Shown: positions 1-8,500 of the stretch, in pieces
How positions within the stretch are numbered: the first letter of the stretch is position 1
How the letters are laid out: every line of letters begins with the position of its first letter
NCBI GenBank assembly: GCA_003096535.1
Contig: QEKJ01000018.1
Location: 1-51,248 of the forward strand
Direction: 5' to 3'
Origin: Agathobaculum butyriciproducens
Lineage (GTDB): Bacteria > Bacillota > Clostridia > Oscillospirales > Butyricicoccaceae
DNA: 51,248 bases
Translations under genes and position numbers: made by a program
The notes under the pieces: generated by a model
Databases searched by the model: none
What the model saw: only the letters and a program-made list of their open reading frames with translations
Told to the model about the DNA's origin: nothing

Positions 1-66
1 GTCAAGCGGCTAAGACGGCGGCCTCTCACGCCGCAAACGGGAGTTCGATTCTCCCACGGGTCACCA
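1..66 (+). tRNA. tRNA-Glu(CTC), 5' end outside window
   Basis: The first 66 bases are the D-arm onwards of a tRNA. The anticodon stem GCGGC/GCCGC encloses the loop CTCTCAC with anticodon CTC, which reads the Glu codon GAG. The T-arm (GGGAGTTCGATTCTCCC) and an encoded CCA end follow. About nine acceptor bases lie before the window. It precedes a 5S gene on the same strand, as in many rRNA-linked tRNA clusters. Confidence 0.93.
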
Positions 67-197
67 AATTTCTTCAAGAAAGATGTTGACAGCAGGCTGA
101 TGGTATTACAAAGTGAGTTAGCGCGAAAGCGTTTCTCATATATATAAGGTTTCTTTTGAACAAGAGCGTGCGTAGCGCGCAGGTAAAGTTTTCTTTG

Positions 198-224
198 CTT
201 ACTTTCTTGTTCACAAGAAAGTAA

Positions 225-225
<1 letters not shown>
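198..225 (+). other. perfect 12-bp hairpin just upstream of 5S rRNA
   Basis: CTTACTTTCTTG and CAAGAAAGTAAG pair perfectly around a TTCA loop and end on the first base of the 5S gene. It lies inside the tRNA-5S spacer, so it may be a processing stem or mark a recombinogenic spacer. There is no T-run after it, so it does not look like a terminator. The spacer at about 158-170 also shares TTGAACAAGAGCG with the MITE-like elements at 4578 and 28008. Confidence 0.6.
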
Positions 226-340
<115 letters not shown>

Positions 341-344
341 ACCG

Positions 345-375
345 AACACCGACTCGAAAGAGTCGGTGTTTTGTT
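345..375 (+). terminator. terminator of the rRNA/tRNA unit
   Basis: AACACCGACTC, GAAA tetraloop, GAGTCGGTGTT, then TTGTTTT. It is a perfect 11-bp stem directly after the 5S gene. Confidence 0.9.
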
Positions 376-422
376 TTCGTTAAGAAGTCCTTGTTCACTG
401 GAATTCACCTCTCCTTATATGA

Positions 423-428
423 TATAAT
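423..428 (+). promoter_or_regulatory. -10 element for the DUF1538/PII pair
   Basis: A perfect TATAAT lies 39 bp before the start of the DUF1538 gene. No clear -35 is visible at the expected spacing (GGAATT at 400-405). Confidence 0.5.
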
Positions 429-467
429 GGTCCAAATTGTATTTTATCGCGAAGCAGGGGGTCGAGA

Positions 468-1991
468 ATGAACAAAATTTTGAAAGAAAAAATCAGCGAG
501 TCGGTGTCGTCTGTCCTGCCGATCACGATCATTGTACTGCTGCTCAGCGTGACGATCACACCGATGCCGGTCGGCACGATGGTGCTGTTTTTAACCGGTG
601 CGGCGCTGCTCATCGTCGGCATGGCATTGTTTTCACTCGGCACGGACGTATCTATGACACCTATGGGCGAGGGCATCGGCGCACAGTTGCCGCGTACGAA
701 AAATCTGTTCATCGTGATACTCATTACGTTCATCATCGGTGTGCTCATCACAATCGCGGAGCCGGATCTGCAGGTGCTGGCCGGTCAGGTGCCGTCCATT
801 CCGAACAATGTGCTGATTTGGACGGTCGCGGTCGGTGTCGGTCTGTTTTTCGTGTTGGCTATGCTGCGTACGCTGTTTAAAATTCGTCTGTCGCTGCTGC
901 TCATTGTGTTTTACGCGGTGGTGTTTATCCTGTCGGCTTTCGTGCCGAACGAGTTCGTTTCGGTGGCGTTTGACTCGGGTGGCGTGACCACCGGACCGGT
1001 CACCGTACCGTTCATCATGGCGCTCGGTGTCGGTTTAGCTTCCATCCGAGGTGATAGCGGCGCACAGGAGGACAGCTTTGGTCTGGTTGCGCTGTGCAGC
1101 ATCGGGCCGGTGCTGGCGGTGCTGCTGCTTGGCATTTTCTATCCGACAAATGGTGCAGGCTACACGGCAGTGACCGTGCCGGACGTGGAGGACACTCGTC
1201 AGGCAGCGCACACATTTGTGGTGGAGCTGCCCGCGTACATACACGAGGTTTTGTCCGCACTGGTGCCAATCATCCTGTTCTGCGCGGTGTTTCAGCTGAT
1301 TTTCCGCAGATTCCATGCCATGCAGCTTAGAAAAATCGGCGTGGGTTTTGTGTACACATTTACCGGTCTGTCGCTGTTTTTGACCGGTGTAAACGTCGGA
1401 TTTATGCCCGTGGGCCATTATCTCGGACAGCAGCTGGCGCTGAGCGGACAGGAATGGGTGCTGGTGCCGCTTGGCATGCTCATCGGCTATTTTCTGGTAA
1501 CTGCGGAGCCGGCTGTGCATGTGCTCAACCGGCAGGTCGAGTCCATCACAAACGGCGGCATCTCGCAGAGAGCGATGATGCTCAGCCTGTCCATCGGCGT
1601 GGCCTGCTCGGTCGGCATGGCTATGCTTCGCGTATTGACAGGCATTTCAATCTATTATATACTGGTGCCGGGCTATCTTGCCGCACTGGGACTGACTTTC
1701 TGCGTGCCGAAAATTTTCACCGGCATTGCATTTGACTCGGGTGGCGTTGCGTCCGGTCCGATGACGACCACATTCCTGCTGCCGTTTGCCATGGGCGCGT
1801 GTGAAGCGCTCGGCGGTAACGTGATGACTGATGCCTTCGGTATTGTAGCTATGGTAGCCATGACTCCGCTGCTTACCATTCAGGTGCTGGGTCTCATCTA
1901 TAAAAAGAAACAGAACAGCGAGGATGCGTCCGATGTTTCCGCAGAGGATGAGGACAGCATCATCGTTTTGGAGGGAGCAGAGCATGAGTGA
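468..1991 (+). CDS. DUF1538 family multipass membrane protein
   Basis: A 507-residue hydrophobic protein with about a dozen predicted membrane spans, made of two homologous halves. Each half carries the DUF1538 signature: AFDSGGVTTGPVT at about 168-180 and AFDSGGVASGPMT at about 421-433. The internal duplication suggests a transporter-like fold, but the substrate is unknown. The C-terminus is an acidic cytosolic tail. The start ATG follows an AGGGGG ribosome binding site. The gene overlaps the downstream tandem-PII gene by 8 bp, which implies coupled translation; the PII protein probably regulates this one. The family assignment is firm and the function unknown. Confidence 0.9.
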   Translation: MNKILKEKISESVSSVLPITIIVLLLSVTITPMPVGTMVLFLTGAALLIVGMALFSLGTDVSMTPMGEGIGAQLPRTKNLFIVILITFIIGVLITIAEPDLQVLAGQVPSIPNNVLIWTVAVGVGLFFVLAMLRTLFKIRLSLLLIVFYAVVFILSAFVPNEFVSVAFDSGGVTTGPVTVPFIMALGVGLASIRGDSGAQEDSFGLVALCSIGPVLAVLLLGIFYPTNGAGYTAVTVPDVEDTRQAAHTFVVELPAYIHEVLSALVPIILFCAVFQLIFRRFHAMQLRKIGVGFVYTFTGLSLFLTGVNVGFMPVGHYLGQQLALSGQEWVLVPLGMLIGYFLVTAEPAVHVLNRQVESITNGGISQRAMMLSLSIGVACSVGMAMLRVLTGISIYYILVPGYLAALGLTFCVPKIFTGIAFDSGGVASGPMTTTFLLPFAMGACEALGGNVMTDAFGIVAMVAMTPLLTIQVLGLIYKKKQNSEDASDVSAEDEDSIIVLEGAEHE

Positions 1992-2688
1992 AAACCGACC
2001 GCAGATGACGGTTCAGAGCGCGGTAGAGGTCGTGGCGGCCGTTGTTGACGTGGAGCAGGGCGAAAAGGTGCTGCGTATCTATCGTGAGGAACAGGCGCCG
2101 GTGGACTTTGTGTGCATGGCACACGGCACGGCGCGCACGGAAATGCTCGACCTGCTCGGCATCGGTGAAACGGCAAAGGCCATTGTGATGTGTATGGTCA
2201 GCCGTCAGACCGGCGTTCGCCTGCTCAAAAGGCTCGGACGCGAGCTGGAGATGCGATATCCCGGACGCGGAATCGCGTTTGCCATTCCGATTACAGGCAT
2301 TGGTCTGCGGTGGCACAAGCTGCTGACCGCTGCAGACGAGGAGCAAAAGGAGGTCAGCCGGATGCACGAGACAGAGAAGAACGACGGTTTTGACGTTGTA
2401 GCAGTTGTGATGGAGCGCGGCTATACCAACGTGGCGATGGATGCGGCGCGCAAGGCCGGTGCACGCGGCGGCACGGTCATTTCCGCGCGCGGCATTGCGG
2501 AAAATGAGGTCAAGCGGTTTTTCGGTATTGAAATTCAGGCTGAAAAGGAAATCGTGTTCCTCGTGGTGCGAAGCGATGAGAAACAGCAGATTATGACGGC
2601 GCTGATGCAGGCGGTCGGAATGAAGACCCGCAGTCATGGCATTGTGCTGTCAATGCCGCTTTCGGCAGCCATCGGACTGGCGGATTGA
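1984..2688 (+). CDS. tandem PII-like (GlnB-fold) regulatory protein
   Basis: A 234-residue soluble protein with two PII-like ferredoxin folds, at about residues 8-105 and 130-232. Each ends in a similar IGL(R/A) segment after a beta strand. The second copy has the PII hallmark GARGGTVISARG. The start chosen (ATG 1984, after GGAGGG) overlaps the end of the DUF1538 gene, and an upstream in-frame extension from 1924 is out of keeping with that ribosome binding site. PII proteins bind adenine nucleotides and gate membrane transporters, so control of the DUF1538 partner is a reasonable inference. The stop TGA lies at the edge of a dispersed repeat. Confidence 0.85.
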   Translation: MSENRPQMTVQSAVEVVAAVVDVEQGEKVLRIYREEQAPVDFVCMAHGTARTEMLDLLGIGETAKAIVMCMVSRQTGVRLLKRLGRELEMRYPGRGIAFAIPITGIGLRWHKLLTAADEEQKEVSRMHETEKNDGFDVVAVVMERGYTNVAMDAARKAGARGGTVISARGIAENEVKRFFGIEIQAEKEIVFLVVRSDEKQQIMTALMQAVGMKTRSHGIVLSMPLSAAIGLAD

Positions 2689-2885
2689 TAATGGAAAATG
2701 GAGAATGGAAAATAAGCGTCTGACGTTTGCTTTCTGTTCTCCGTTTTTTATTGTGTTATTTGGCGGGAAACGGCGGGACACCATCCCGCTCTGCACAATT
2801 TATCCCGCAGGGGAGCACAGCGTGCTCTCCCGTAACACAAAAGAGAGGAACGCACCCTTCAATTTCCAATTTTCATCTTCACTCT
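2685..2885. repeat. dispersed AATTGARAATGG-type element (copy 1)
   Basis: The left arm, GATTGATAATGG followed by AAAATGGAGAATGG, starts on the PII stop codon. A degenerate right arm, TTCAATTTCCAATTTTCATC, ends near 2880. In between are a T-rich stretch and palindromes (GGCGGGA..TCCCGC, GGAGCACAGCGTGCTCTCC). No gene is seen in 2689-2954. Confidence 0.6.
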
Positions 2886-2954
2886 GATAAAATAGTATGA
2901 TATAATGAGGGCAGTAATTTTCGCAGGGAGAACCCCTGACAGGAGTAGATAACC

Positions 2955-4139
2955 ATGATAAATGAGCACATGATGGATTTAGGCAGCCGCCGTTCGACGA
3001 TCCGCGAGCTGTTCGAGTACGGGAACAGCCGTGCGGCGATCGTTGGCCGCGAGAACGTATTCGATTTCTCGATCGGCAACCCGAACGTACCCGCCCCGGA
3101 GGCCGTTCGTCAGGCGATTTACGCCGAAGCGGCAGGTGATCCGGTTGCACTGCACGGTTATACCTCGGCACAGGGCGCCGCAGACGTGCGAGGCGCACTG
3201 GCGGACAGCCTCAACAAGCGTTTCGGCACGGACTACACCGGCGACAGCCTGTACCTGACTGCAGGCGCGGCAGCCGCGCTCTCTTGTGCGTTCAAGGCGA
3301 TCGTCTGCGAGGGTGACGAGATTATTGTGTTTGCGCCGTATTTCCCGGAATATAAAATGTTCATCGAAAGCGGTGCCGGTGCCAAGTGCGTCATTGTGCC
3401 GCCGTCTATCGCGGATTTTCAGATTGACTTCGGTGCTCTCGAACAGTGCCTGAATGAGCACACCAAGGCGGTCGTTGTTAACTCGCCGAACAATCCGTCC
3501 GGTGCAGTGTACTCCGAGCAGACCATCAAGCGCCTTGCCGACATACTGCGCGATAAGGAGAAGGAATACGGTCACCCGATTTACCTCATTTCGGACGAGC
3601 CGTATCGTGAGATCGTATATGATGGCGTGCAGGTGCCGTTCGTGCCGCATTTCTACGACGATACCATTATCTGCTACTCGTACTCCAAGTCGCTGTCGCT
3701 GCCGGGTGAGCGTATCGGCTATGTGCTCGTGCCGCCGGCAGCCGCCGACAGCAAGGCGCTGTACGCTGCGGTCTGCGGTGCCGGCCGCGCACTCGGTTAT
3801 GTTTGTGCACCGAGTATGTTCCAGCGCGTAGCGGCACGCTGTGCCGACCAGACCAGCGATATTGCGGTCTACCAGACCAACCGCGACCTGCTCTTTAACG
3901 GTCTGACCTCGATGGGGTATCACTGTGTCAAGCCGGACGGCGCGTTTTATCTGTTCCCGCAGACGCTCGAGGCGGACGACCGCGCCTTCAGTGAACGCGC
4001 AAAGAAATATGACCTGCTGGTCGTTCCGGGTGCGGATTTCGGTGCCCCCGGTCATATGCGAATTTCTTACTGTGTGAAAACCGAGACCATCGAGCGTGCG
4101 TTGCCGCTGTTTGAACGACTGGCGAAGGAGTATCGCTGA
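2955..4139 (+). CDS. class I/II PLP-dependent aminotransferase
   Basis: A 394-residue fold-type I aminotransferase. The visible active-site landmarks are NNPSG at 179-183, SDEPY with Asp214 (pyridine nitrogen) and Tyr217, the Schiff-base Lys245 in SYSKSLSLPGERIGY, and a C-terminal substrate-carboxylate Arg in GHMRISYC. It transfers amino groups between amino and keto acids in the cytosol. The exact substrate cannot be read from sequence; an aspartate/aromatic-type enzyme is likely. The start ATG has CAGGAG upstream. It appears to be monocistronic. Confidence 0.92.
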   Translation: MINEHMMDLGSRRSTIRELFEYGNSRAAIVGRENVFDFSIGNPNVPAPEAVRQAIYAEAAGDPVALHGYTSAQGAADVRGALADSLNKRFGTDYTGDSLYLTAGAAAALSCAFKAIVCEGDEIIVFAPYFPEYKMFIESGAGAKCVIVPPSIADFQIDFGALEQCLNEHTKAVVVNSPNNPSGAVYSEQTIKRLADILRDKEKEYGHPIYLISDEPYREIVYDGVQVPFVPHFYDDTIICYSYSKSLSLPGERIGYVLVPPAAADSKALYAAVCGAGRALGYVCAPSMFQRVAARCADQTSDIAVYQTNRDLLFNGLTSMGYHCVKPDGAFYLFPQTLEADDRAFSERAKKYDLLVVPGADFGAPGHMRISYCVKTETIERALPLFERLAKEYR

Positions 4140-4284
4140 TTTATTATGTAAAGTTCACAAGTGGTTTCGGTTAATTATGTATAAGGTGTCAAGTTGCACT
4201 GTACAAACTACACAAAACAACGGAGGTTGAGCTGTGAGATATTCATAAAAATTTGCTCTTGTATTCTTTTCAGGGAAAGTGTAT

Positions 4285-4290
4285 TATAAT
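4285..4290 (+). promoter_or_regulatory. -10 element for the 36-aa ORF
   Basis: TATAAT inside GTATTATAATACC, 66 bp before the small ORF. The -35 is unclear. The rest of 4140-4356 holds only a stray GGAGG with a 4-codon reading frame near 4221. Confidence 0.4.
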
Positions 4291-4356
4291 ACCAGAGATC
4301 AGGAAAGGATCTCAAAAATACAATCACCGGAATCACTGAAAAGGAGTGCAAAGATT

Positions 4357-4467
4357 ATGGGTATGAGAAGTTTCTTTAATGGACTGGTAAACGCTCGCAT
4401 GGTAGAACTGGAAGGCGAACACATCAACGCTAAGAGCATGAACCGTACCAATCGTCGCGGCAAGTAA
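4357..4467 (+). CDS. small basic protein of unknown function (36 aa)
   Basis: A short ORF beginning MGMRSFFNGLVNARM and ending in a basic NRTNRRGK tail. It has a strong ribosome binding site (AAGGAG, 10 nt before ATG), a TATAAT upstream and a perfect terminator downstream, so it is a compact free-standing transcription unit. The reading frame extends upstream to 4279, but the Shine-Dalgarno supports 4357. I do not recognise the family. The basic C-terminus could bind nucleic acid, but that is only a guess. Confidence 0.65.
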   Translation: MGMRSFFNGLVNARMVELEGEHINAKSMNRTNRRGK

Positions 4468-4533
4468 TCGTCTGATTAAAAAAACATCACACGAGGAGCC
4501 GTAACCGCACATGACAACTGAAGACAGTAAGTG

Positions 4534-4569
4534 AAACCCTTCCGAGGATAACATTCGGAAGGGTTTTTC
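4534..4569 (+). terminator. terminator after the 36-aa ORF
   Basis: AAACCCTTCCGA / TCGGAAGGGTTT stem (12 bp) followed by TTCTTTT. Confidence 0.88.
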
Positions 4570-4577
4570 TTTTGATG

Positions 4578-4742
4578 AAGGCAACACCGCACAATTAAAG
4601 ATGCGGCGCTTTACGGAAATTTTGTGTCCTGATGTCGTTCCGGCTTTACGGTAATACACAAAGTATTACCGCAAAACCGCGCCTAATCAGTACGCAAAAT
4701 TTGCTCGTAAATCGCTCTTGTTCAATTATGCGGTATTGCCTT
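4578..4742. mobile_element. MITE-like element with GGCAAYACCGCAYAATT inverted ends (copy 1)
   Basis: A 165-bp element with AAGGCAACACCGCACAATT at the left and the inverted copy AATTATGCGGTATTGCCTT at the right. The right 50 bp are nearly identical, in reverse, to the left end of the element at 28008. It carries no ORF. The interior contains the palindrome GGTAATAC-ACAAA-GTATTACC. Its right end overlaps the stop codon of the minus-strand gene at 4741. Confidence 0.75.
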
Positions 4743-4911
4743 ATCCGGTCGGATGCTCCTGCGCGAACTCGGTCTGGCGGCGGAAGAACGCGGCGCGTTC
4801 CTCGAGCGTGGACGGCCGGATGCTGTGTTTGCCGCAATCCGGACAGACGCGGGTTTCAGCGCTGCCGAAGAAGATAAAGTGGCAGCATTTGGTGTCGCAA
4901 GTGTAGATCAT
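4741..4911 (-). CDS. small zinc-ribbon-like protein (56 aa)
   Basis: A 56-residue protein with two cysteine knuckles, CDTKCC (5-10) and CPDCGK (33-38), typical of a rubredoxin or zinc-ribbon metal site. The tail is basic to acidic and helical (EERAAFFRRQTEF). The start ATG is preceded by AAGGAGAGGTG. The stop codon TAA coincides with the outer end of the MITE-like element, so the native 3' end may have been altered by insertion. The function is unknown; metal binding is inferred from the cysteines. Confidence 0.75.
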   Translation of the reverse strand: MIYTCDTKCCHFIFFGSAETRVCPDCGKHSIRPSTLEERAAFFRRQTEFAQEHPTG

Positions 4912-4976
4912 GGCTTCACCTCTCCTTTTTACTGAGGACAGTGTACCACAGAGAAAGTCCGATAAAACTCCCTTTC

Positions 4977-5006
4977 TTGCAGGAGAGCAGGGAAGTATGG
5001 TATACT
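4977..5006 (+). promoter_or_regulatory. sigma-A promoter for the DMT transporter
   Basis: TTGCAG (4977-4982), 18-bp spacer, TATACT (5001-5006), 42 bp before the ATG. Confidence 0.65.
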
Positions 5007-5047
5007 GATAGCAGCAATCATAAAAATTTTTGTCTGGGAGTATCAAA

Positions 5048-5959
5048 ATGGGGGAACAAAAACGCAGTCTGTTACGTCAATTATATTTACCGGCGATTTT
5101 ATGCACCGCTCTCTGGGGTAGTGCGGCGCCGTGTGTCAAGCGCGGGTACGAGCTGTTCGCTGTTTCGGCTGACGCGCCGTTTTCGCAGCTGGTGTTTGCC
5201 GGCTGGCGGTTTGCGCTGGCGGGAATTCTTGTGCTGTTCGTGACCCGGCTGAAAGGGCACCGAATCGTGCCCAAACGGGACGAAATCAAGCCGATTCTGG
5301 CGATCAGCCTGTTTCAGAGCATGCTGCAGTATGTGTGCTACTACATCGGTCTGAGCGGTACGACCGGCACCAAAGGCTCGGTGCTCTCCGGTACGCAGAC
5401 GTTTTTTGCGCTGCTGCTGGCGCATTGCCTGCTGCCGAATGACAAGCTCAACCGACGGAAAACGCTTGGCTGCATCTGCGGCTTTGCAGGCGTACTCGCG
5501 CTCGGACTGGGCGGACTGAACGGCTTCAACCTCACCGGTGACGGTCTGGTGCTGCTGAGCGCGGTCTCGGCGGGCGCGGGCGCGCTTGTTTCGCGCATTT
5601 ACACGCCCGACCGTGATCCCATGCTGCTGACCGGCTGGCAGCTGCTCATCGGCGGCTGCTTCCTGCTGGGTGTCGGCACGATGGGAGGAGGCGCACTCGG
5701 TCGGGTGACGCTCGGCGGCGTGCTGCTGCTTGGCTACATGATCGTGCTGTCTGCGGCAGCGTTTACCATCTGGACGGCGCTTTTGGGTAAATTTCCGGTC
5801 GGAAAGGTCAGTCTGTTCGGCTTCCTGATTCCGGTGTTCGGCACGCTGTTCTCCGCGCTCGTACTCGGCGAGAATATCTTCACCGCACGCAATCTGGCGG
5901 CGCTCGTGCTGGTCAGCGGAGGTATTGCGGTCGCAAACTCTGCAAGTACGAAAAAATAA
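5048..5959 (+). CDS. EamA/DMT-superfamily transporter
   Basis: A 303-residue membrane protein with about ten membrane spans in two EamA repeats (about 13-145 and 160-298). This is the drug/metabolite transporter architecture for export or import of small metabolites. The second repeat ends in the usual PVFGTLFSALVLGENIF segment. ATG 5048 follows CTGGGAG at 7 nt. An in-frame TTG at 5030 lacks a ribosome binding site. The substrate is unknown. A small hairpin (CACCGCA/TGCGGTG, 5960-5981) lies between it and the next gene. Confidence 0.88.
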   Translation: MGEQKRSLLRQLYLPAILCTALWGSAAPCVKRGYELFAVSADAPFSQLVFAGWRFALAGILVLFVTRLKGHRIVPKRDEIKPILAISLFQSMLQYVCYYIGLSGTTGTKGSVLSGTQTFFALLLAHCLLPNDKLNRRKTLGCICGFAGVLALGLGGLNGFNLTGDGLVLLSAVSAGAGALVSRIYTPDRDPMLLTGWQLLIGGCFLLGVGTMGGGALGRVTLGGVLLLGYMIVLSAAAFTIWTALLGKFPVGKVSLFGFLIPVFGTLFSALVLGENIFTARNLAALVLVSGGIAVANSASTKK

Positions 5960-5997
5960 CACCGCAGACGGAATTGCGGTGCATAAAGGGTTAATCT

Positions 5998-7374
5998 ATG
6001 GTATTTAGTTCTGCAATTTCGTTGTTTTTCTTTGTGCCGATCGTGTTTCTGCTCGATCGCAGGCTGTCGAACGTCGATGCGAAAAACACCTGGCTGCTCC
6101 TCGCAAGTCTGGTGTTCTACTCGTTCGGACAGGTGTATTACCTGCCGCTGCTGCTGCTCTCAGTGGCGCTTAACTACGTTTGCGGACGGCTGGCCGCAGG
6201 AAAGTACGCCAAACTCGGTGTCACACTCGCGGTCATCGGCGGGATAGGGCTGCTCGCCGTGTTCAAGTACGCGGATTTCGCTATCCGCACAGTGAACGCA
6301 CTGTGCGGGCTGCACCTGCCGCTGACCGGCATTGCGCTGCCCATCGGTATCTCGTTCTTCACCTTCCAAGGGTTAAGCTACGTTATTGACGTGTACCGTG
6401 AGCCACAAACGGTCTCTCACTCGTTCAAGAAGGTGCTGCTGTACATCGCGTTTTTCCCGCAGCTGATCGCCGGACCGATCGTCAAATACCACGATATCGA
6501 GCAGGAGATCGACAGCCGCCGCACCACTCCGCAGGAGACCGCACTCGGCATCCGCCGGTTTATCTGCGGTCTGAGCAAAAAGCTGCTGCTGTCGAACGCG
6601 CTCGGTCAGATGGCGGATACGGTGTTCGCGCTGCCTGCCGGAGAGATCGGCATGCTGGCAGGATGGACGGGCGCCATTTGCTACACGCTGCAGATCTACT
6701 TCGATTTTTCCGGCTACAGCGATATGGCCATCGGTCTCGGACGCATGTTTGGCTTCCATTTCCGCGAAAACTTCAATTATCCGTACACCGCGACCACCAT
6801 CAAGGAGTTCTGGCGCCGCTGGCACATTTCGCTGTCCGGCTGGTTCCGCGACTATCTGTATATTCCGCTCGGCGGCAACCGAAAGGGGAATGCGCGGACG
6901 TGGCTCAACCGGTTTCTCGTATTTTTCGCAACCGGTCTGTGGCACGGCGCGAGCTGGACGTTCGTCCTCTGGGGACTGTGGCACGGCTTGTTTTCCGTGC
7001 TTGAGGACTGCGGCGCGATTCCGGTAGACAAGCTCAAGGGCAAGCGCATCGGACAGCTGTATACGCTGCTCGTGGTCGTGCTCGGCTTTACGCTGTTCCG
7101 CGCGGACACGCTGGCGCAGGCGGGTGCCATGTATGCCGCGATGTTCTCCGGCGTGGGTCTGCACTGGCTGGGCACGGCGGCTGTCTGGGCAAAATTTACG
7201 CCTGCGTTTGCACTGACCCTGTGCCTTGCACTGCTCCTGTGTACGTCTGTGGCCCGTGAGCATACACCGAAACGTGAGAGTGTGACGTTCATCGGCTCTC
7301 TGGGTTTGCTGCTGCTGTGCATGATGTACCTTGCGGCAGGCTCGTTTAATCCGTTCATTTACTTCCGATTTTGA
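5998..7374 (+). CDS. MBOAT family O-acyltransferase (AlgI/DltB-like)
   Basis: A 458-residue polytopic membrane enzyme. The MBOAT core is clear: KEFWRRWHISLSGWFRDYLY then IPLGGNRKG (about 262-290), and GLWHGASWTFVLWGLWHG with the near-invariant catalytic histidine (about 309-326). AlgI-type proteins pass an acetyl group across the membrane to a partner that acetylates an extracytoplasmic polymer. The gene that follows 8 bp later encodes just such an AlgX/AlgJ-like partner, so the two probably act together. The glycan target is unknown. Confidence 0.93.
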   Translation: MVFSSAISLFFFVPIVFLLDRRLSNVDAKNTWLLLASLVFYSFGQVYYLPLLLLSVALNYVCGRLAAGKYAKLGVTLAVIGGIGLLAVFKYADFAIRTVNALCGLHLPLTGIALPIGISFFTFQGLSYVIDVYREPQTVSHSFKKVLLYIAFFPQLIAGPIVKYHDIEQEIDSRRTTPQETALGIRRFICGLSKKLLLSNALGQMADTVFALPAGEIGMLAGWTGAICYTLQIYFDFSGYSDMAIGLGRMFGFHFRENFNYPYTATTIKEFWRRWHISLSGWFRDYLYIPLGGNRKGNARTWLNRFLVFFATGLWHGASWTFVLWGLWHGLFSVLEDCGAIPVDKLKGKRIGQLYTLLVVVLGFTLFRADTLAQAGAMYAAMFSGVGLHWLGTAAVWAKFTPAFALTLCLALLLCTSVAREHTPKRESVTFIGSLGLLLLCMMYLAAGSFNPFIYFRF

Positions 7375-7382
7375 GGTGAAAT

Positions 7383-8450
7383 ATGAAATATAAATGGTTT
7401 ACAGCGGCGTTTTTGTCGCTGTGCCTGATTCCGGCGGCGGGTATGCTCGTGCTGCCCGAGCAGCAGGCGGCAGGCAATGAGCATCTCACGCCCAAGCCGA
7501 GCCTGTGGAACGCGCAGACCGGCTGGAACGCAGACTTTCTCGGCGACCTGACTGATTATGTTGCCGACCATTTCGGCTTCCGGCAGGAGCTTGTCACCGC
7601 GAATGCCGCGTTGCAGACCGGGCTGCTGTGCACCTCGCCTGCTGAGGACGTCATTTACGGTACGGACGGCTGGCTGTACTACGCGAAAACGCTCGATGAT
7701 TATCAGAATCACGCAACGCTGACCGAGAGTGAGGCGCAGCAGCTGGCGCAGACGGTAAAATCCATGCAGGACTACTGCGAAAGCCGCGGCGCGCGCTTTC
7801 TGTTCACGATTGCGCCGAATAAAAGCTCGCTTTACCCGGAGCACATGCCTGCGCGCTACCTGACCGAGGATGCGGACGGCAACTACGAGCGCGTGCTGCC
7901 GTATCTCGAGCAGGAGGGCGTGAACTATGCCGACCTGTTCTCCGTGTTCCGCGCACACGCAAACGTGCTGTATTATAAGACCGACTCGCACTGGACGAAC
8001 CGCGGCGCGGCGCTCGCACACGATTATCTGATGAACACGCTCGGTCTGCCGCATACATCGTTCACGGATGAGGAATATACGACCGAGCGGAGCCACAGCG
8101 GCGATCTTTACCAAATGCTGTACCCAAAAGGCACGCAAAAGGAGGAAACGCAGGTGTATCAGACCTCGTTTTCGTATGTAAACCCGCCGCGCTCGGACGA
8201 GGATATCCTCATGCAGACCACACAGGAGAATGCGCCGAACGGCCGCCTGCTGCTGTGCCGCGATTCGTTCGGCAATGCGCTGCATCCGTTTCTTGCGGAG
8301 GATTTCCGTGAGGCGATCATCACCCGGCAGATGCCGTATCCGCTGGAGCAGGTGCAGGAGGGCGATACGGTCATCATCGAGATTGTCGAGCGAAATCTGC
8401 CGAATATACTAAAATATTCACCGGATTTGGGGAACAAAACCGAACCGTAA
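7383..8450 (+). CDS. AlgX/AlgJ-like SGNH-fold O-acetyltransferase partner (DHHW family)
   Basis: A 355-residue extracytoplasmic protein with one N-terminal signal/anchor helix (residues 5-22). The visible motifs fit the AlgJ/AlgX SGNH-like fold: TIAPNKSSLYPE, the Asp-His motif YKTDSHWTNRGA (about 199-210), and a nucleophile motif LLLCRDSFGNAL (about 288-299). It should receive acetyl groups from the MBOAT protein encoded just upstream and move them to a surface glycan. The ribosome binding site is GAGG, 7 nt before ATG. Function by family and neighbourhood is solid; the substrate is not known. Confidence 0.87.
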   Translation: MKYKWFTAAFLSLCLIPAAGMLVLPEQQAAGNEHLTPKPSLWNAQTGWNADFLGDLTDYVADHFGFRQELVTANAALQTGLLCTSPAEDVIYGTDGWLYYAKTLDDYQNHATLTESEAQQLAQTVKSMQDYCESRGARFLFTIAPNKSSLYPEHMPARYLTEDADGNYERVLPYLEQEGVNYADLFSVFRAHANVLYYKTDSHWTNRGAALAHDYLMNTLGLPHTSFTDEEYTTERSHSGDLYQMLYPKGTQKEETQVYQTSFSYVNPPRSDEDILMQTTQENAPNGRLLLCRDSFGNALHPFLAEDFREAIITRQMPYPLEQVQEGDTVIIEIVERNLPNILKYSPDLGNKTEP

Positions 8451-8500
8451 TCCGTCTAATCAGTATCCGCAGGAGAAATAAACAATATGGAGGAAATTTT

